DNA from: Prosthecomicrobium sp. N25
GTDB taxonomy: Bacteria; Pseudomonadota; Alphaproteobacteria; Rhizobiales; Ancalomicrobiaceae
Direction: 5' to 3'
NCBI RefSeq assembly: GCF_037203705.1
Contig: NZ_JBBCAT010000001.1
Location: 2,515,418-2,579,417, forward strand
DNA: 64,000 bases
In this document: positions 17,585 to 26,488 of the stretch, piece after piece
Numbering within the stretch: the first letter of the stretch is position 1
Layout of the letters: every line of letters starts with the position of its first letter
Position numbers and translations under genes: made by a program
Notes under the pieces: model-generated
Databases searched by the model: none
What the model was told of the DNA's origin: nothing
What the model saw: the letters and a program-made list of their open reading frames with translations, nothing else

Positions 17585-18650
17585 CGATCCTGACGGTCAC
17601 GTCCGGTGCCGCGATCCTGGCGGAGGCATCGCGAGTGGTCTTGAAGGCGACGGTGAGCGGGGCGAGCCCCGGCACGTCAATTCGCACTTGGGTGTCCTCG
17701 CCGAGATATTCGACGTCCGTGATGGTGCCGTCGAAGGTGGATCCGTTGGCGTCCAGTCCCGAGCCGCCGATCACGATGTCCTCCGGCCGCACGATCGCAA
17801 GCACGGCGTCGCCCGGCCGGGCGGCCGATCCCTCGGGAAGCCGCGCCAGAAGGGAGCGGTCCTGGCCGACCCTCAGCCGTGCGGTCGTGCCGCCCTGCGC
17901 CTCGATGTGGCCGTCGATGATGTTGCACTGGCCGATGAAGCCGGCGACAAAACGCGAGGCGGGGCGACGATAGATCTCGACCGGCGTGCCGATCTGCTCG
18001 ATGCGGCCGTTCGACAGCACCGCGATGCGGTCCGACATGGCGAGGGCTTCGGTCTGGTCGTGGGTGACGAAGACCGTGGTTTGGCCGAGCTTGCGCTGCA
18101 GGCCGCGCAACTCGTCGCGCATCTGCTGGCGCAGCTTGAGGTCTAGGCTCGACAGTGGCTCGTCGAGAAGGAGCAGCGGCGGCTCGAGGACCAGCGAGCG
18201 GGCGAGCGCAACCCGTTGCTGCTGACCGCCGGAGATCTGCGAGGGCATGCGGCCACCGAGGCCGGCGAGGCCGACGAGGTCTAGCGCCCGCTCGACCCTC
18301 CGGCGGACCTCCGGCGGGTCGACCTTGCGGATCTCTAGCCCGAAGCCAACGTTGCCGGCGACGGTCAGATGCGGGAACAGGGCGTGACTCTGGAACACCA
18401 GCCCCAATTCGCGCGCATAGGGCGGCTTGGTGTCGATGCGTTCGCCGCCGAGAAGGATCTGGCCGGAGTTCGGCGTCTCGAAACCGGCGATGCAGCGCAG
18501 AGTCGTGGACTTTCCGCATCCGCTCGGCCCCAGCAGGGAGAAGAACTCGCCCTGCCGGACCGAGAAGGAAATCGGCCCGACGGTGACTTGGTCCGAATAG
18601 GTCTTGGTGAGGGCGACCACGTCGAGCATTGCACTGCGACCGGATTCCAT
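17553..18650 (-). CDS. ABC transporter ATP-binding protein, PotA/UgpC-like
   Basis: A 365-residue importer ATPase. It has Walker A GPSGCGKST, the signature SGGQQQRVALARSL, Walker B LLLLDEPLSSLD and the switch His in FVTHDQTEALAMSD, followed by a C-terminal TOBE regulatory domain. ATG 18650 is chosen because AGGGGAG stands nine bases before it; the frame is open upstream to a GTG inside the binding-protein gene. It powers the import system encoded by the two permeases and the binding protein around it. Confidence 0.92.
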   Translation of the reverse strand: MESGRSAMLDVVALTKTYSDQVTVGPISFSVRQGEFFSLLGPSGCGKSTTLRCIAGFETPNSGQILLGGERIDTKPPYARELGLVFQSHALFPHLTVAGNVGFGLEIRKVDPPEVRRRVERALDLVGLAGLGGRMPSQISGGQQQRVALARSLVLEPPLLLLDEPLSSLDLKLRQQMRDELRGLQRKLGQTTVFVTHDQTEALAMSDRIAVLSNGRIEQIGTPVEIYRRPASRFVAGFIGQCNIIDGHIEAQGGTTARLRVGQDRSLLARLPEGSAARPGDAVLAIVRPEDIVIGGSGLDANGSTFDGTITDVEYLGEDTQVRIDVPGLAPLTVAFKTTRDASARIAAPDVTVRIDVDDVFVLGS

Positions 18651-18670
18651 CGAGCGTGTCTCCCCTGCCG

Positions 18671-19729
18671 TCACCCGTTCAGCACTTCCTTGTTCCAGCG
18701 CTCCAGATAGGCCGAGCGATGCTCGTTGACTTTCTTCCAGTTGAGCTTGGCGGTCTTCTCCAGCGCCCCGGGCGGGATCGCGATGCCTTCGAGTTCCGGC
18801 GGCAACTTCACGGTCCTGTTGGACGGCGGATACTTCGACCAGCGCGTGAACTCGAGCTGCTTTTGTGGATCTAGCGTGGCCTGGACAAGCGCCTGGGCCT
18901 GCTTGGCGTAGGGACTGCCTTTCATGATCGAGAAACCGCTACCGACCAGAACCGTGCCGGGAACGATCTCGAACGCGGCCGGTATCTTGGCCTCCTGGAG
19001 CCGGGCTGTGCGCCCGTTCCAGTATGGCATTACGACCACTTCGCCGCTCTCCATCAGCCGCGTACCGTGGTCGGCGTTTTCGACCAGCACGGCCTTGTTC
19101 TTGCGCACCATCTCGACGACGGCGGCCATGCCGGGGTCGATGTTGTCCTCGGTGCCCCCGAGGGACTTGTTGAGGGCGTGCAGCCAGGCCATTCCATACC
19201 AACCGTAGGCCGGGATGCCGACCAGGCCCTTGTACTCGGACTTGAGCAGATCCATGAACGAGGCGGGCTTCTTGGCCTCTTTCGTGTTCCAGCACATGCC
19301 GAAGAGCAGGATGTTGAAGGCGGCGTAGAAGTCGCCCTCCTTGGCTTCCGGGTAAATGTCGCCGAGAGTTTTCACGACAGCCGGATCGTAGGCCTCCAGG
19401 CACTTGGAGTCGTTCAGGAGGTCGTAGTCTGCTTGCGGACCGTTGGAGACGTCGAAGGGCGCGTTCCCGCAACTGGCAAGGATCTTCGAGGCGGCCACCG
19501 ATTCCAGCTGCGCCGAGTGGGAAGCCTCAAGGCCCTGGGCCTTGGCGAAGGGCTCGACGAAGATCCGCTTCAGCGTGTCGCCCCACGTGCCGCCGGTCGC
19601 CGCCCAGGTGAATGGGCGCCCCTGGGCACGGGCAGGAGTCCATCCGGCGGTGCCCGGCAAGGCCGCACCGGCCAGGACGGAGGAACCCATCGCGGCCAGT
19701 GCCGTACGTCTCGAAATGCGCTGCGTCAT
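18671..19729 (-). CDS. Periplasmic substrate-binding protein of a polyamine-type ABC importer
   Basis: A 352-residue PotD/spermidine-putrescine-type binding protein. The N-terminus carries a twin-arginine-like leader (RISRRTALAAMG followed by a hydrophobic stretch and AGAALPG...ARAQG), so export may be via Tat. ATG 19729 is preferred, with GGAGGACG upstream. It is the first gene of the eight-gene leftward operon, divergent from the XRE regulator. Substrates of this family include polyamines, opines and other amines; the linked HyuAB and GGT genes point to an amide or gamma-glutamyl compound, by inference. Confidence 0.9.
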   Translation of the reverse strand: MTQRISRRTALAAMGSSVLAGAALPGTAGWTPARAQGRPFTWAATGGTWGDTLKRIFVEPFAKAQGLEASHSAQLESVAASKILASCGNAPFDVSNGPQADYDLLNDSKCLEAYDPAVVKTLGDIYPEAKEGDFYAAFNILLFGMCWNTKEAKKPASFMDLLKSEYKGLVGIPAYGWYGMAWLHALNKSLGGTEDNIDPGMAAVVEMVRKNKAVLVENADHGTRLMESGEVVVMPYWNGRTARLQEAKIPAAFEIVPGTVLVGSGFSIMKGSPYAKQAQALVQATLDPQKQLEFTRWSKYPPSNRTVKLPPELEGIAIPPGALEKTAKLNWKKVNEHRSAYLERWNKEVLNG

Positions 19730-19950
19730 GGCTCGTCCTCCGCTCACATCCCGTTAGTCAACCGAGTCCGTGCGGCTATGGGCCGGTTACCGGCCCGTGG
19801 CGCGTGCCTCGAACGTTCATGACCGCGAAAGCGACGCCGGCGCGCAAATTTTGGTCGCTCTGCCCACCGCCGGTCTCTTGATACCCCGGTCGCCTTTGCT
19901 CCATCATCGATATGCTAGTCAGCGGCGCCGGCCCTGCGTTAGGGCGAATA

Positions 19951-19960
19951 TATACGTATA
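19951..19960. promoter_or_regulatory. Ten-base palindrome upstream of the XRE regulator
   Basis: TATACGTATA is a perfect palindrome in an AT-rich patch ending ten bases before the regulator ATG at 19970. Its place over a likely -10 region makes it a candidate autoregulatory operator, and the same intergenic region serves the divergent ABC operon. There is only one copy, so support is modest. Confidence 0.35.
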
Positions 19961-19969
19961 AGGCCGAAG

Positions 19970-20581
19970 ATGAGCGCGTGGGATGGACTGATCCGTCGAT
20001 ATCGTAAGGTTAACGGGCTCACTCAGGCGGCTCTGGCCGAACTCGTCGGCGTCGAGCAGGCCACCATCTCCCGCTGGGAACGCGGCAACCACGTTCCGGA
20101 CCTGAACACGCAGCGGCGCCTTCGCGACCTGATCGCTCGAACCGCCGTCGTCAATGACTGCATGGTCTTCCACCGCATTCGGACATCGCTCGCGGCAGTG
20201 AAGCTCGCCGACCGGCAAGGTCGAAATCATGCGGCCTCCGTTCGCGCCGAGGCGCTCCACGGGGTTCCACCCGGCAAGCTGCAAACCTTCGACTATCGAA
20301 TGCTGTTCACCGAGATCCTCGAGCAGCAATGGCGGGAGGCAACCTCGATCGGCTTCTTCGCCGGAGACATTGCAAGTGTGACCGTCGTCAACCCCTGGCG
20401 TCCGGCGGGCAAAGCAGACTTGCGGTACAGCGAATGCTGCTGGACCCCGGCCGTCCTGTCCGACGGCGATGTCCTTCTCATCAGCGAGATTCTCGAGATC
20501 GACGAGTCTGCCTACTTCACTGCGCGGGACGCCAATCCGATGCGCATCGTCTCGATGGACGACCTCGTCGGCTTGCAATGA
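19970..20581 (+). CDS. XRE-type helix-turn-helix regulator with C-terminal sensor-like domain
   Basis: A 203-residue protein. Residues 6-60 form a Cro/C1-type helix-turn-helix (RKVNGLTQAALAELVGVEQA, ISRWERGNHVPDL). The remaining 140 residues include FDYRMLFTEILEQQW and a segment with paired cysteines (YSECCWTP); the family of this part is not recognised with certainty. It is divergent from the eight-gene ABC-HyuAB-GGT-Fae operon with a 240-base shared control region, so it probably controls that operon. The ATG has AAGG six bases upstream. Confidence 0.82.
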   Translation: MSAWDGLIRRYRKVNGLTQAALAELVGVEQATISRWERGNHVPDLNTQRRLRDLIARTAVVNDCMVFHRIRTSLAAVKLADRQGRNHAASVRAEALHGVPPGKLQTFDYRMLFTEILEQQWREATSIGFFAGDIASVTVVNPWRPAGKADLRYSECCWTPAVLSDGDVLLISEILEIDESAYFTARDANPMRIVSMDDLVGLQ

Positions 20582-20657
20582 GGATATGTCCGTTGGCCGA
20601 TGGCGACACACCCGACATCGACCGTGTCACTTACCGCCGCGCGAGTCTGGATGAGCT

Positions 20658-22190
20658 TTATGACGTCGGTGACCTAGACGCGTGTGTTGTTGCGAGCGCG
20701 GGCGCCCATCGGCCATTCCGGCCCGACCGGGGGATCAGCTGGGAAGCGGACCGACCGGCGATGCGGCCGGATACCACCGCCCAGCCAATGTGGAGACCAT
20801 GTCCGGACAGCCTCATCCCGGACTGGGCCGCCCCACCGACCCCGAAGAGACGCTCGACCGGAGACCCATCGGCTTTCAGAACACGACATTGATCGTCGAC
20901 GGAGAGACCGCCTTCGGTGACGGTGACGGTGCTGACCACCGGACCCAAGGCCACGAAGGGCGGACTCAGCTTCTCGGCCTTGCTGCGGATCGATGCTTCG
21001 AGACGTGCTGGGTCGAGCCGCAGGGCGGCAGCCAGCAGCTCTGTGCTGGGTGCCCGGCAGATCAGTTCCGGACGCGCCCGTTCGTAGTCCTGAAAATACG
21101 CGTAGCCGATCCCCGGTGCCGTCGAGAGATAGTACGGGGCCCGTCTGAATTGCTCGGCGATGGCCTCGTTCAGGATGATGTACCCGGCGGCTTCGGGTCG
21201 ATGCGCCAGGGAAAGGGTTCCCTGAGCCTCGTTACAGAATCGCTCCCCCCTCAAGTCGACCAGGATTGCGCCTTGCTCGAACAGTGCCGGGGATGGCTGC
21301 ATGTGCACGACAAGGAGCGACTTCACGAAGGGGCGCAGGGCGCGGTCGGGCATCAACTGCACGACAGCGGCGATCGCCTGCATGAGGGGAGGCCAGAGCG
21401 GCAGCCGGGACAGGATCCCCTGTGCCGGTCTCGAACGGAATCGCAACTTCGGACCCGTCGAGACGTCCATACCCTTCAGTTCGGCCCCCATCTGGAGCCC
21501 CAGGAGGTGCCCCTTCCCGGTACTCTCGGGGTTTGCCGGGATGGAATCGGCCGCTGCGGGGGGCAGATACCGCCGCCGCATCTCCGCGTTGCCGCTGAAA
21601 TCGCCCGCCGCCAGGATCACTCCGCGCTCCGCCATGAAGCGCCGATCGGCCCCGGCCTGTCGCACCAATGCGCCGCAGACCGCGCCCTCCTCGTCCTCCA
21701 GGAGCCCGTCGACCTCGCAGCCGAGCCGGATGTCCACGCCGTGGCGATGGGCCGCCCGAGCCAGGCAGGCGATGTACATGCGCGAGTCGGGGACCACATT
21801 GTGCATGCGCGGAACGCGGTGCGGCGGCTCCGGAAAAGGCCCGACGAAAGGAACGCCCAGGCCGCGCAGCCACTCGAGAGCCCTGCCTGCCTCGGTGGCC
21901 AGGACCGCGCGGAGCGCCGGCGCGTCCGTCTCCGGCTTGACCCCGGGAAAGGCGGCCATGTCCTCGAGAAAATCGTCCACGCGGTCCGCGATCCCCTTCC
22001 GCTTCTGCCACCGTGTTCCGGCCGCGCTGATGGACCCGATCGCTATGGCCGTGGATCCGCCCAGCCGGTCGCGACGCTCGAGCAGGATGACACGCATTCC
22101 GCGTTCGGCGGCCGTCACAGCCGCCGTGAGCCCGGCGCCGCCGCCGCCGACGATCAGGACATCGCAGGTTTCGGTGGGTCTGTTCTCCAC
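20658..22190 (-). CDS. FAD-dependent oxidoreductase (fumarate reductase/ketosteroid dehydrogenase-like), copy 2
   Basis: A flavoprotein of about 510 residues. It starts with the FAD-binding dinucleotide motif CDVLIVGGGGAGLTAAVTAA and ends with the family's C-terminal GHGLHIGWAVVSGRIAGRSA. The start is taken as GTG 22190, which has AAGGA seven bases upstream; the frame is open much further but that stretch is antisense-like and lies within tctA. It belongs to the flavocytochrome c/fumarate reductase and 3-ketosteroid delta-1-dehydrogenase group, which reduce or oxidise C-C bonds next to a carbonyl. It is the last gene of the Ttt operon. Confidence 0.85.
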   Translation of the reverse strand: MENRPTETCDVLIVGGGGAGLTAAVTAAERGMRVILLERRDRLGGSTAIAIGSISAAGTRWQKRKGIADRVDDFLEDMAAFPGVKPETDAPALRAVLATEAGRALEWLRGLGVPFVGPFPEPPHRVPRMHNVVPDSRMYIACLARAAHRHGVDIRLGCEVDGLLEDEEGAVCGALVRQAGADRRFMAERGVILAAGDFSGNAEMRRRYLPPAAADSIPANPESTGKGHLLGLQMGAELKGMDVSTGPKLRFRSRPAQGILSRLPLWPPLMQAIAAVVQLMPDRALRPFVKSLLVVHMQPSPALFEQGAILVDLRGERFCNEAQGTLSLAHRPEAAGYIILNEAIAEQFRRAPYYLSTAPGIGYAYFQDYERARPELICRAPSTELLAAALRLDPARLEASIRSKAEKLSPPFVALGPVVSTVTVTEGGLSVDDQCRVLKADGSPVERLFGVGGAAQSGMRLSGHGLHIGWAVVSGRIAGRSASQLIPRSGRNGRWAPALATTHASRSPTS

Positions 22191-22207
22191 GGCAGGATCC
22201 TTGTTGT

Positions 22208-23737
22208 TCAGCGACTCGAGTCCTGCGAGCCCGCGAGGCCGGGGTCCGGAGAGTGGCGCAGGCGCCGGAGGAGCCGGCCCGTCACGGGTCCGACGAGCAC
22301 GAGCGCCGCGAGCAGGAAGAGAGTGACCGCGATCGGGCTCGAGAAGAAGATGTCGAGATGCCCGTCGGACATCACGAGCGATTGCCGAAGCGATTTTTCG
22401 GCTTTGCTCCCCAGGACCAGCGCGATCACCAAAGGCGCGATCGGGATGTTCAGCACCCTGAACAGATAGCCGAGTATGCCGAAGGCCAGCGCCATCCACA
22501 TGTCGAAGACGCTGTTGTTCAGCGAATAGGCGCCGATCATCGTGAGCACGCCGATGACTGCGGAAAGGTGCGAGTGCGCCAGGCGCACGCCGAGCACCAG
22601 CACCGGGATGAACAGGGTGTTGATGAGGAGGAGCAGCGCGTTCGCCACATAGAGACTTGCGATGAGCCCCCAGACGACGTCCGGCCGTTGACTGTAGAGC
22701 AGCGGCCCGGGGAAGAGCCCGTGGATGACGAAGCCCCCAACCAGGATGGCCGCGGTGGCGGAGGCCGGGATGCCGAGGGCCAGGAGCGGGATCAGGCCCG
22801 CGATCGTGGCGGAGTGCGCGGCCGCCCCCGGCGCCGCGACCCCCTCGATGGCACCCTTTCCGAACCGATCGGGATCGCGCGCAACCTTCTTTTCGACTGC
22901 ATAGGCGATGAAGGTCGCATTCGTGGGCCCGACGCCCGGCACAATTCCGGTCAGGAAGCCGATGGTGGTCCCGCGCAACGTGGACAGGATGCTCGGCCGC
23001 CATTCGCCCGGCCGGGGCAGGAGATCCCTGAAGGAGAAACGAGCGCGCTCTCCCATTCGGAATTTGGATCCGATGGTGTGCAGAACCTCGCCGAGACCGA
23101 AAAGTCCGACCACCACCGCGACGAAGTCGATGCCCTGTAGGAGCTCCGGACTTCCGAAGGTCAGCCGCGCCTCCCCCGAAACGATGTCCGTGCCCACCGT
23201 TCCGATCAGGAGGCCCGTGGCAACCGAGACCATGTTCTTGAGAATGGACTTCCCGCCGAGCCAGGCCACGATCGCGAGGCCGAACATCATCAGGGCGAAG
23301 ATCTGGGGCGGGCCGAAGCGCAGCGCGTTGCCGGCGATGCTCGGGCCGAGGACCTGGAGCAGGAACAGCGCGATCGACGCCGCCGCGAAGCCTCCGAGCG
23401 CGGAAACGCCGAGGGCGAGCGCGCTGCGCCCCTGCTTTGCGAGCTGATGGCCGTCGAGGGTGGCGATGACCGAGTCGCCCTCCCCGGGGATGTTGAGGAG
23501 GACCGACGTGATGATGCCGCCGTAGCTGCTCCCGAGCCAGATCCCGCAGAGCATCGCCAGGCCCGGAACCGGGCCCAGCGCATAGGTGGCCGGCAGGAGC
23601 AGCGCAATGGCGGCCGGCGAAGAGATCCCGGGAAGAATTCCGACCAGTTGGCCGATCAGCACACCGCTGAGGATGGCGACGAGCGTGGTCGGCTCGAGAA
23701 CGGCCGAAAACGCGTTCATGAACTCGACGAATTGCAT
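22208..23737 (-). CDS. tctA: Tripartite tricarboxylate transporter large membrane subunit, TctA family
   Basis: A 509-residue, roughly twelve-helix membrane protein with the TctA signature near the start (GQLVGILPGISSPAAIALLL) and the second half-repeat GFLTGIVPGVGPTNATFIAY. It is the main translocation subunit of the secondary importer formed with TctB and the TctC binding protein encoded in the same operon. ATG 23737 is used because it begins the conserved sequence; the open frame extends upstream through tctB in an unrelated frame. The neighbouring flavoproteins and maleate-isomerase-like enzyme suggest a small di- or tricarboxylate as cargo. Confidence 0.93.
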   Translation of the reverse strand: MQFVEFMNAFSAVLEPTTLVAILSGVLIGQLVGILPGISSPAAIALLLPATYALGPVPGLAMLCGIWLGSSYGGIITSVLLNIPGEGDSVIATLDGHQLAKQGRSALALGVSALGGFAAASIALFLLQVLGPSIAGNALRFGPPQIFALMMFGLAIVAWLGGKSILKNMVSVATGLLIGTVGTDIVSGEARLTFGSPELLQGIDFVAVVVGLFGLGEVLHTIGSKFRMGERARFSFRDLLPRPGEWRPSILSTLRGTTIGFLTGIVPGVGPTNATFIAYAVEKKVARDPDRFGKGAIEGVAAPGAAAHSATIAGLIPLLALGIPASATAAILVGGFVIHGLFPGPLLYSQRPDVVWGLIASLYVANALLLLINTLFIPVLVLGVRLAHSHLSAVIGVLTMIGAYSLNNSVFDMWMALAFGILGYLFRVLNIPIAPLVIALVLGSKAEKSLRQSLVMSDGHLDIFFSSPIAVTLFLLAALVLVGPVTGRLLRRLRHSPDPGLAGSQDSSR

Positions 23738-23742
23738 GGGCG

Positions 23743-24279
23743 TCAGCCGATCCAACGCAAGGGGCCCGGCGGCAACGGCACCGCCAGCAACACCACGAAG
23801 ACCAGTCGGATCGCGCAATAGGCCGCCACGGCGGACGCGACGGAGATCAGGACCGACCTGCGTTCCACCCACAAGGTTTCCAGAAGCACGAACAGGCTGA
23901 GCCCGAGGAGACCGCCGACATAGGGAAACGCCGCGATCAGCCCGACGAGCAGAAGCGAGAACTTGATCGTCGCCTGAAGACTTGCGCCGTCCTCGCCGGC
24001 GGCGACTGTTTCGGGCGCCTCGTCGATGCCGAGCGCCATCGCGGCACCCAGAAGGACCAGAAGCGCGGAGAGGAAACCGGGGAAGAACGCCGGTCCCGGC
24101 CCGGTGTCATCGAGCCAGGTGGCGTCTCGCCACCACAGGTCGCCGAGGCAGGCGAGACCCAGGGTCAGGAACCCGAGTCCGGCCCCGACGGTCGGCCGGA
24201 ACCCTCGGACTGCCTCGCGTGGTCCCGTCTGCGTCGCATGAGGGGGCCCGCCGCCGTAAGCCGGTGTGGGTCCGGCCAT
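23743..24279 (-). CDS. tctB: Tripartite tricarboxylate transporter small membrane subunit, TctB family
   Basis: A 178-residue membrane protein with four predicted helices. The segment TGPGPAFFPGFLSALLVLLG is the usual TctB pattern after the first helix. It starts at 24279 with its ATG overlapping the stop codon of the preceding gene (TGATG), which suggests coupled translation, and ends five bases before tctA. It is needed, with TctA, for transport, although its exact role in the family is unclear. The N-terminal 30 residues are variable and rich in Gly and Pro. Confidence 0.85.
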   Translation of the reverse strand: MAGPTPAYGGGPPHATQTGPREAVRGFRPTVGAGLGFLTLGLACLGDLWWRDATWLDDTGPGPAFFPGFLSALLVLLGAAMALGIDEAPETVAAGEDGASLQATIKFSLLLVGLIAAFPYVGGLLGLSLFVLLETLWVERRSVLISVASAVAAYCAIRLVFVVLLAVPLPPGPLRWIG

Positions 24280-25028
24280 CAGAGATCCTCGGGGTCCGGC
24301 ATCTCGTCCAGAAGCCGGCCGAAACCGGGCTTCGCGGTCTTCAGCCCCAGCTTTCTGAGCGTTCGCCAGATCGTGGCCTGGTTGGTCGTGATCACCGGCA
24401 GCCCGGTTTCCGCCTCGAGCGTGGCCGCGATCTCCATCACGCGCCATGCCGCGCAGGGCAGGAAGATCGCATCCGCATCCCGTCGGACCACCGAAAGCAC
24501 GTAGTCGAGAATGAAGTCGGGCTCGACATCGTTCATGTGCTGAGGATGACCGTCGGCGATCCGCTCGTCCCGATCGATGTTGAGCGCCTCGAAGCCGTTC
24601 TCGGCCAGGTACACGCCGAGCCGCTCGTTGCCCCAGACCGAATAGGGCGTCGCCACGGTCAGCTTGCGTGCCTTGAAATGACGGAGGGCCTGGAGCACCG
24701 ACGGCGAAGACGCGATGCCCGGGACGCCAGCCGCCCGGGACATTGTCTCCTCCATCCAGTCTGCCCCGCTCGCGCCCTTGTAGAAGGAGTTCTGGGTTCC
24801 GGTCATGCAGATGATCTCGATCTTCGCCGTCGCCAGATATCGGGCGCCCTGCTCGAGATCGGAGTTCATCCGGTCCATCGCGTCCTTCTTCGGAACGTTG
24901 TCCGGCAGAAACATTCTATGAACATGGACCGTGACACCCTCCGGCACGGCCCCGTGAACATCAGGCTCCGCAACCGTATTGGTCGACGGCACAAGCAGTC
25001 CGATGCGACGTCTGATAGCCAAAGGCAT
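24279..25028 (-). CDS. Maleate isomerase/arylmalonate decarboxylase-like enzyme (Asp/Glu racemase superfamily)
   Basis: A 249-residue cytoplasmic enzyme beginning IGLLVPSTNTVAEPD, typical of maleate cis-trans isomerase and AMDase relatives. The two catalytic cysteines of that group are present: Cys74 (EIICMTGTQNSFYKG) and Cys192 (IFLPCAAWRV). In maleate isomerase the first Cys attacks the double bond; in AMDase only one is kept. Having both argues for an isomerase- or racemase-type reaction. ATG 25028 follows GGAGG closely. It lies between two transporter genes and a flavoprotein, so a cis-dicarboxylate such as maleate or a substituted form is a reasonable but unproven substrate. Confidence 0.82.
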   Translation of the reverse strand: MPLAIRRRIGLLVPSTNTVAEPDVHGAVPEGVTVHVHRMFLPDNVPKKDAMDRMNSDLEQGARYLATAKIEIICMTGTQNSFYKGASGADWMEETMSRAAGVPGIASSPSVLQALRHFKARKLTVATPYSVWGNERLGVYLAENGFEALNIDRDERIADGHPQHMNDVEPDFILDYVLSVVRRDADAIFLPCAAWRVMEIAATLEAETGLPVITTNQATIWRTLRKLGLKTAKPGFGRLLDEMPDPEDL

Positions 25029-25036
25029 TTCCTCCG

Positions 25037-26455
25037 TTAGGGCCCGGACCCGGAGCCAAGGCTCGGGCCGGGGCACGATTGTTCTTCTTCGACCTGATCT
25101 CCGCGTCGGGCGGCAGCGCGCAGCCCCGCCACACGCCCGCTCGCAAGGGCCCAGGCCAGCCCGCCCGCGTAGGTTCCTGCATACACGCCGCCGGCATCCG
25201 CCCCGGCCGCGTAGACGCCCGCGATGGGAGTCCCGTTCGCGTCCGTCAGGGTCATGTCCGGATCGACGGAGAGGCCGCCGAACGGGATCGTAATGGCCGG
25301 CCGGCAGGCCACCGCCCGGATCGGCGGCACCCGGAGCGGGACCGGCGCCCGGCGCCGAGGCGGAAGCATCGACTGGCCGTGGCCGAGGCGCGAAGCGTCC
25401 GTGGCCTCGGCCAGGGTCAGCGCGAGTCCGTGTCTGTCGACTCCCCAGGCTGCGGCCATGCGGTCGGCGAGATCGTCTGCCGTGTCGGCCTCCAGCAGGA
25501 TCGAGTCGAGAGCCACCCCGGCTCGAGCCGCGAGGTCCGCCAGGTCGTCGACCTGGAGAGACAGGCTTTGCGAGCCGTTGATCAGAAGGAAGTAGCGGCC
25601 GCCGTCCGGCTGATAGAGCCCGGCATTGGGGATCGCCTCGCCGGACGATCCGGCCGCCTCGTCGACGAAGCGGAGCCCGTCGACGTTGACCGCGAGCGTG
25701 TGGCGCGCGATGTCCAGGGTGAAGCGCTTGAACTCTCCCGGCTGCACAAGATCGGCGTGGCGCGGCATCGACTTGCCGTAGAAACCGCTGCAGCCCCGGC
25801 TCGGCACGCCACCGACGGCGAGCCCTGCCCGGACCCCGGCTCCTCGGGAATGGGGATTCGAACGAAGCATCAGCAGCGCCGCTTCCGGTCCCAGGTGCTT
25901 TGACAGCCCCTCGCGATCGCCCTGCATGCCCCCGGTGGCCAGGACGACCGACCGGGCCATGACCCGGAGGCCGAGTCCGTTGCGCCGCACGTCCAATTCG
26001 CAGGCCGCGTCCGCTCTTACCAGTCCCACGAGTTCGGCGTCGAACTCCAGCCTGACGCCGGCGGCGGCGCACCGTTCGGCGAAGCGCCGGAAGTAGGCTC
26101 CGCGGTCGCCGGTTCGGCCGAGCAGCATCTGACGGCCGATCCCCGGCTTGTCGGTCGCCTGGGGACCGAGATGGCCGACCGACGATGCCAGCCATTCGAA
26201 CGCACTCTCCAGCGAGGAGGTCAACATGCACTGGAGCCGGGCGTCGCCGAGTGGAACGGTGCGCCGGAATGTCTCGTAGTCCGGCAATGTCCAGATCCGG
26301 CCAGACGACAGGCAGGCCGAGCCCCCGGGTGCGGATCCCGCCTCGATGAGAATGACATCGGCGCCGCGCTCGGCCGCGGAGAGCGCAGCGGTCAGGCCGG
26401 CCATCCCGCCGCCCACGACCGCCACGTCCGCCTCCCGATATCCCGGGCCACCCAC
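25037..26455 (-). CDS. FAD-dependent oxidoreductase (fumarate reductase flavoprotein-like), copy 1
   Basis: A 472-residue flavoprotein with the N-terminal FAD motif ADVAVVGGGMAGLTAALSAA and the C-terminal pattern GVYAAGADAGGVYAGTYAGG. GTG 26455 is preferred because GGAGGG lies eight bases upstream; a TTG nine codons earlier is possible. It is in the same broad family as the 20658-22190 protein but diverged and shorter. Two such enzymes in one operon may act in sequence on a saturated and unsaturated intermediate. No heme-binding or membrane-anchor part is present, so the electron partner is unknown. Confidence 0.85.
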   Translation of the reverse strand: MGGPGYREADVAVVGGGMAGLTAALSAAERGADVILIEAGSAPGGSACLSSGRIWTLPDYETFRRTVPLGDARLQCMLTSSLESAFEWLASSVGHLGPQATDKPGIGRQMLLGRTGDRGAYFRRFAERCAAAGVRLEFDAELVGLVRADAACELDVRRNGLGLRVMARSVVLATGGMQGDREGLSKHLGPEAALLMLRSNPHSRGAGVRAGLAVGGVPSRGCSGFYGKSMPRHADLVQPGEFKRFTLDIARHTLAVNVDGLRFVDEAAGSSGEAIPNAGLYQPDGGRYFLLINGSQSLSLQVDDLADLAARAGVALDSILLEADTADDLADRMAAAWGVDRHGLALTLAEATDASRLGHGQSMLPPRRRAPVPLRVPPIRAVACRPAITIPFGGLSVDPDMTLTDANGTPIAGVYAAGADAGGVYAGTYAGGLAWALASGRVAGLRAAARRGDQVEEEQSCPGPSLGSGSGP

Positions 26456-26488
26456 GTCTTGCCCTCCCCAGGCGCCCAGCAACGCCCT

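Noticed and set aside
22191-23003. Possible 270-residue N-terminal extension of the second flavoprotein
   Set aside because: The stretch is out-of-frame sequence of tctA, Arg/Gly/His-rich, and a GTG with a ribosome site sits right before the FAD motif.
25029-26231. Possible long N-terminal extension of the maleate-isomerase-like protein
   Set aside because: It overlaps the first flavoprotein gene in another frame and lacks protein-like composition; the ATG at 25028 has its own GGAGG.
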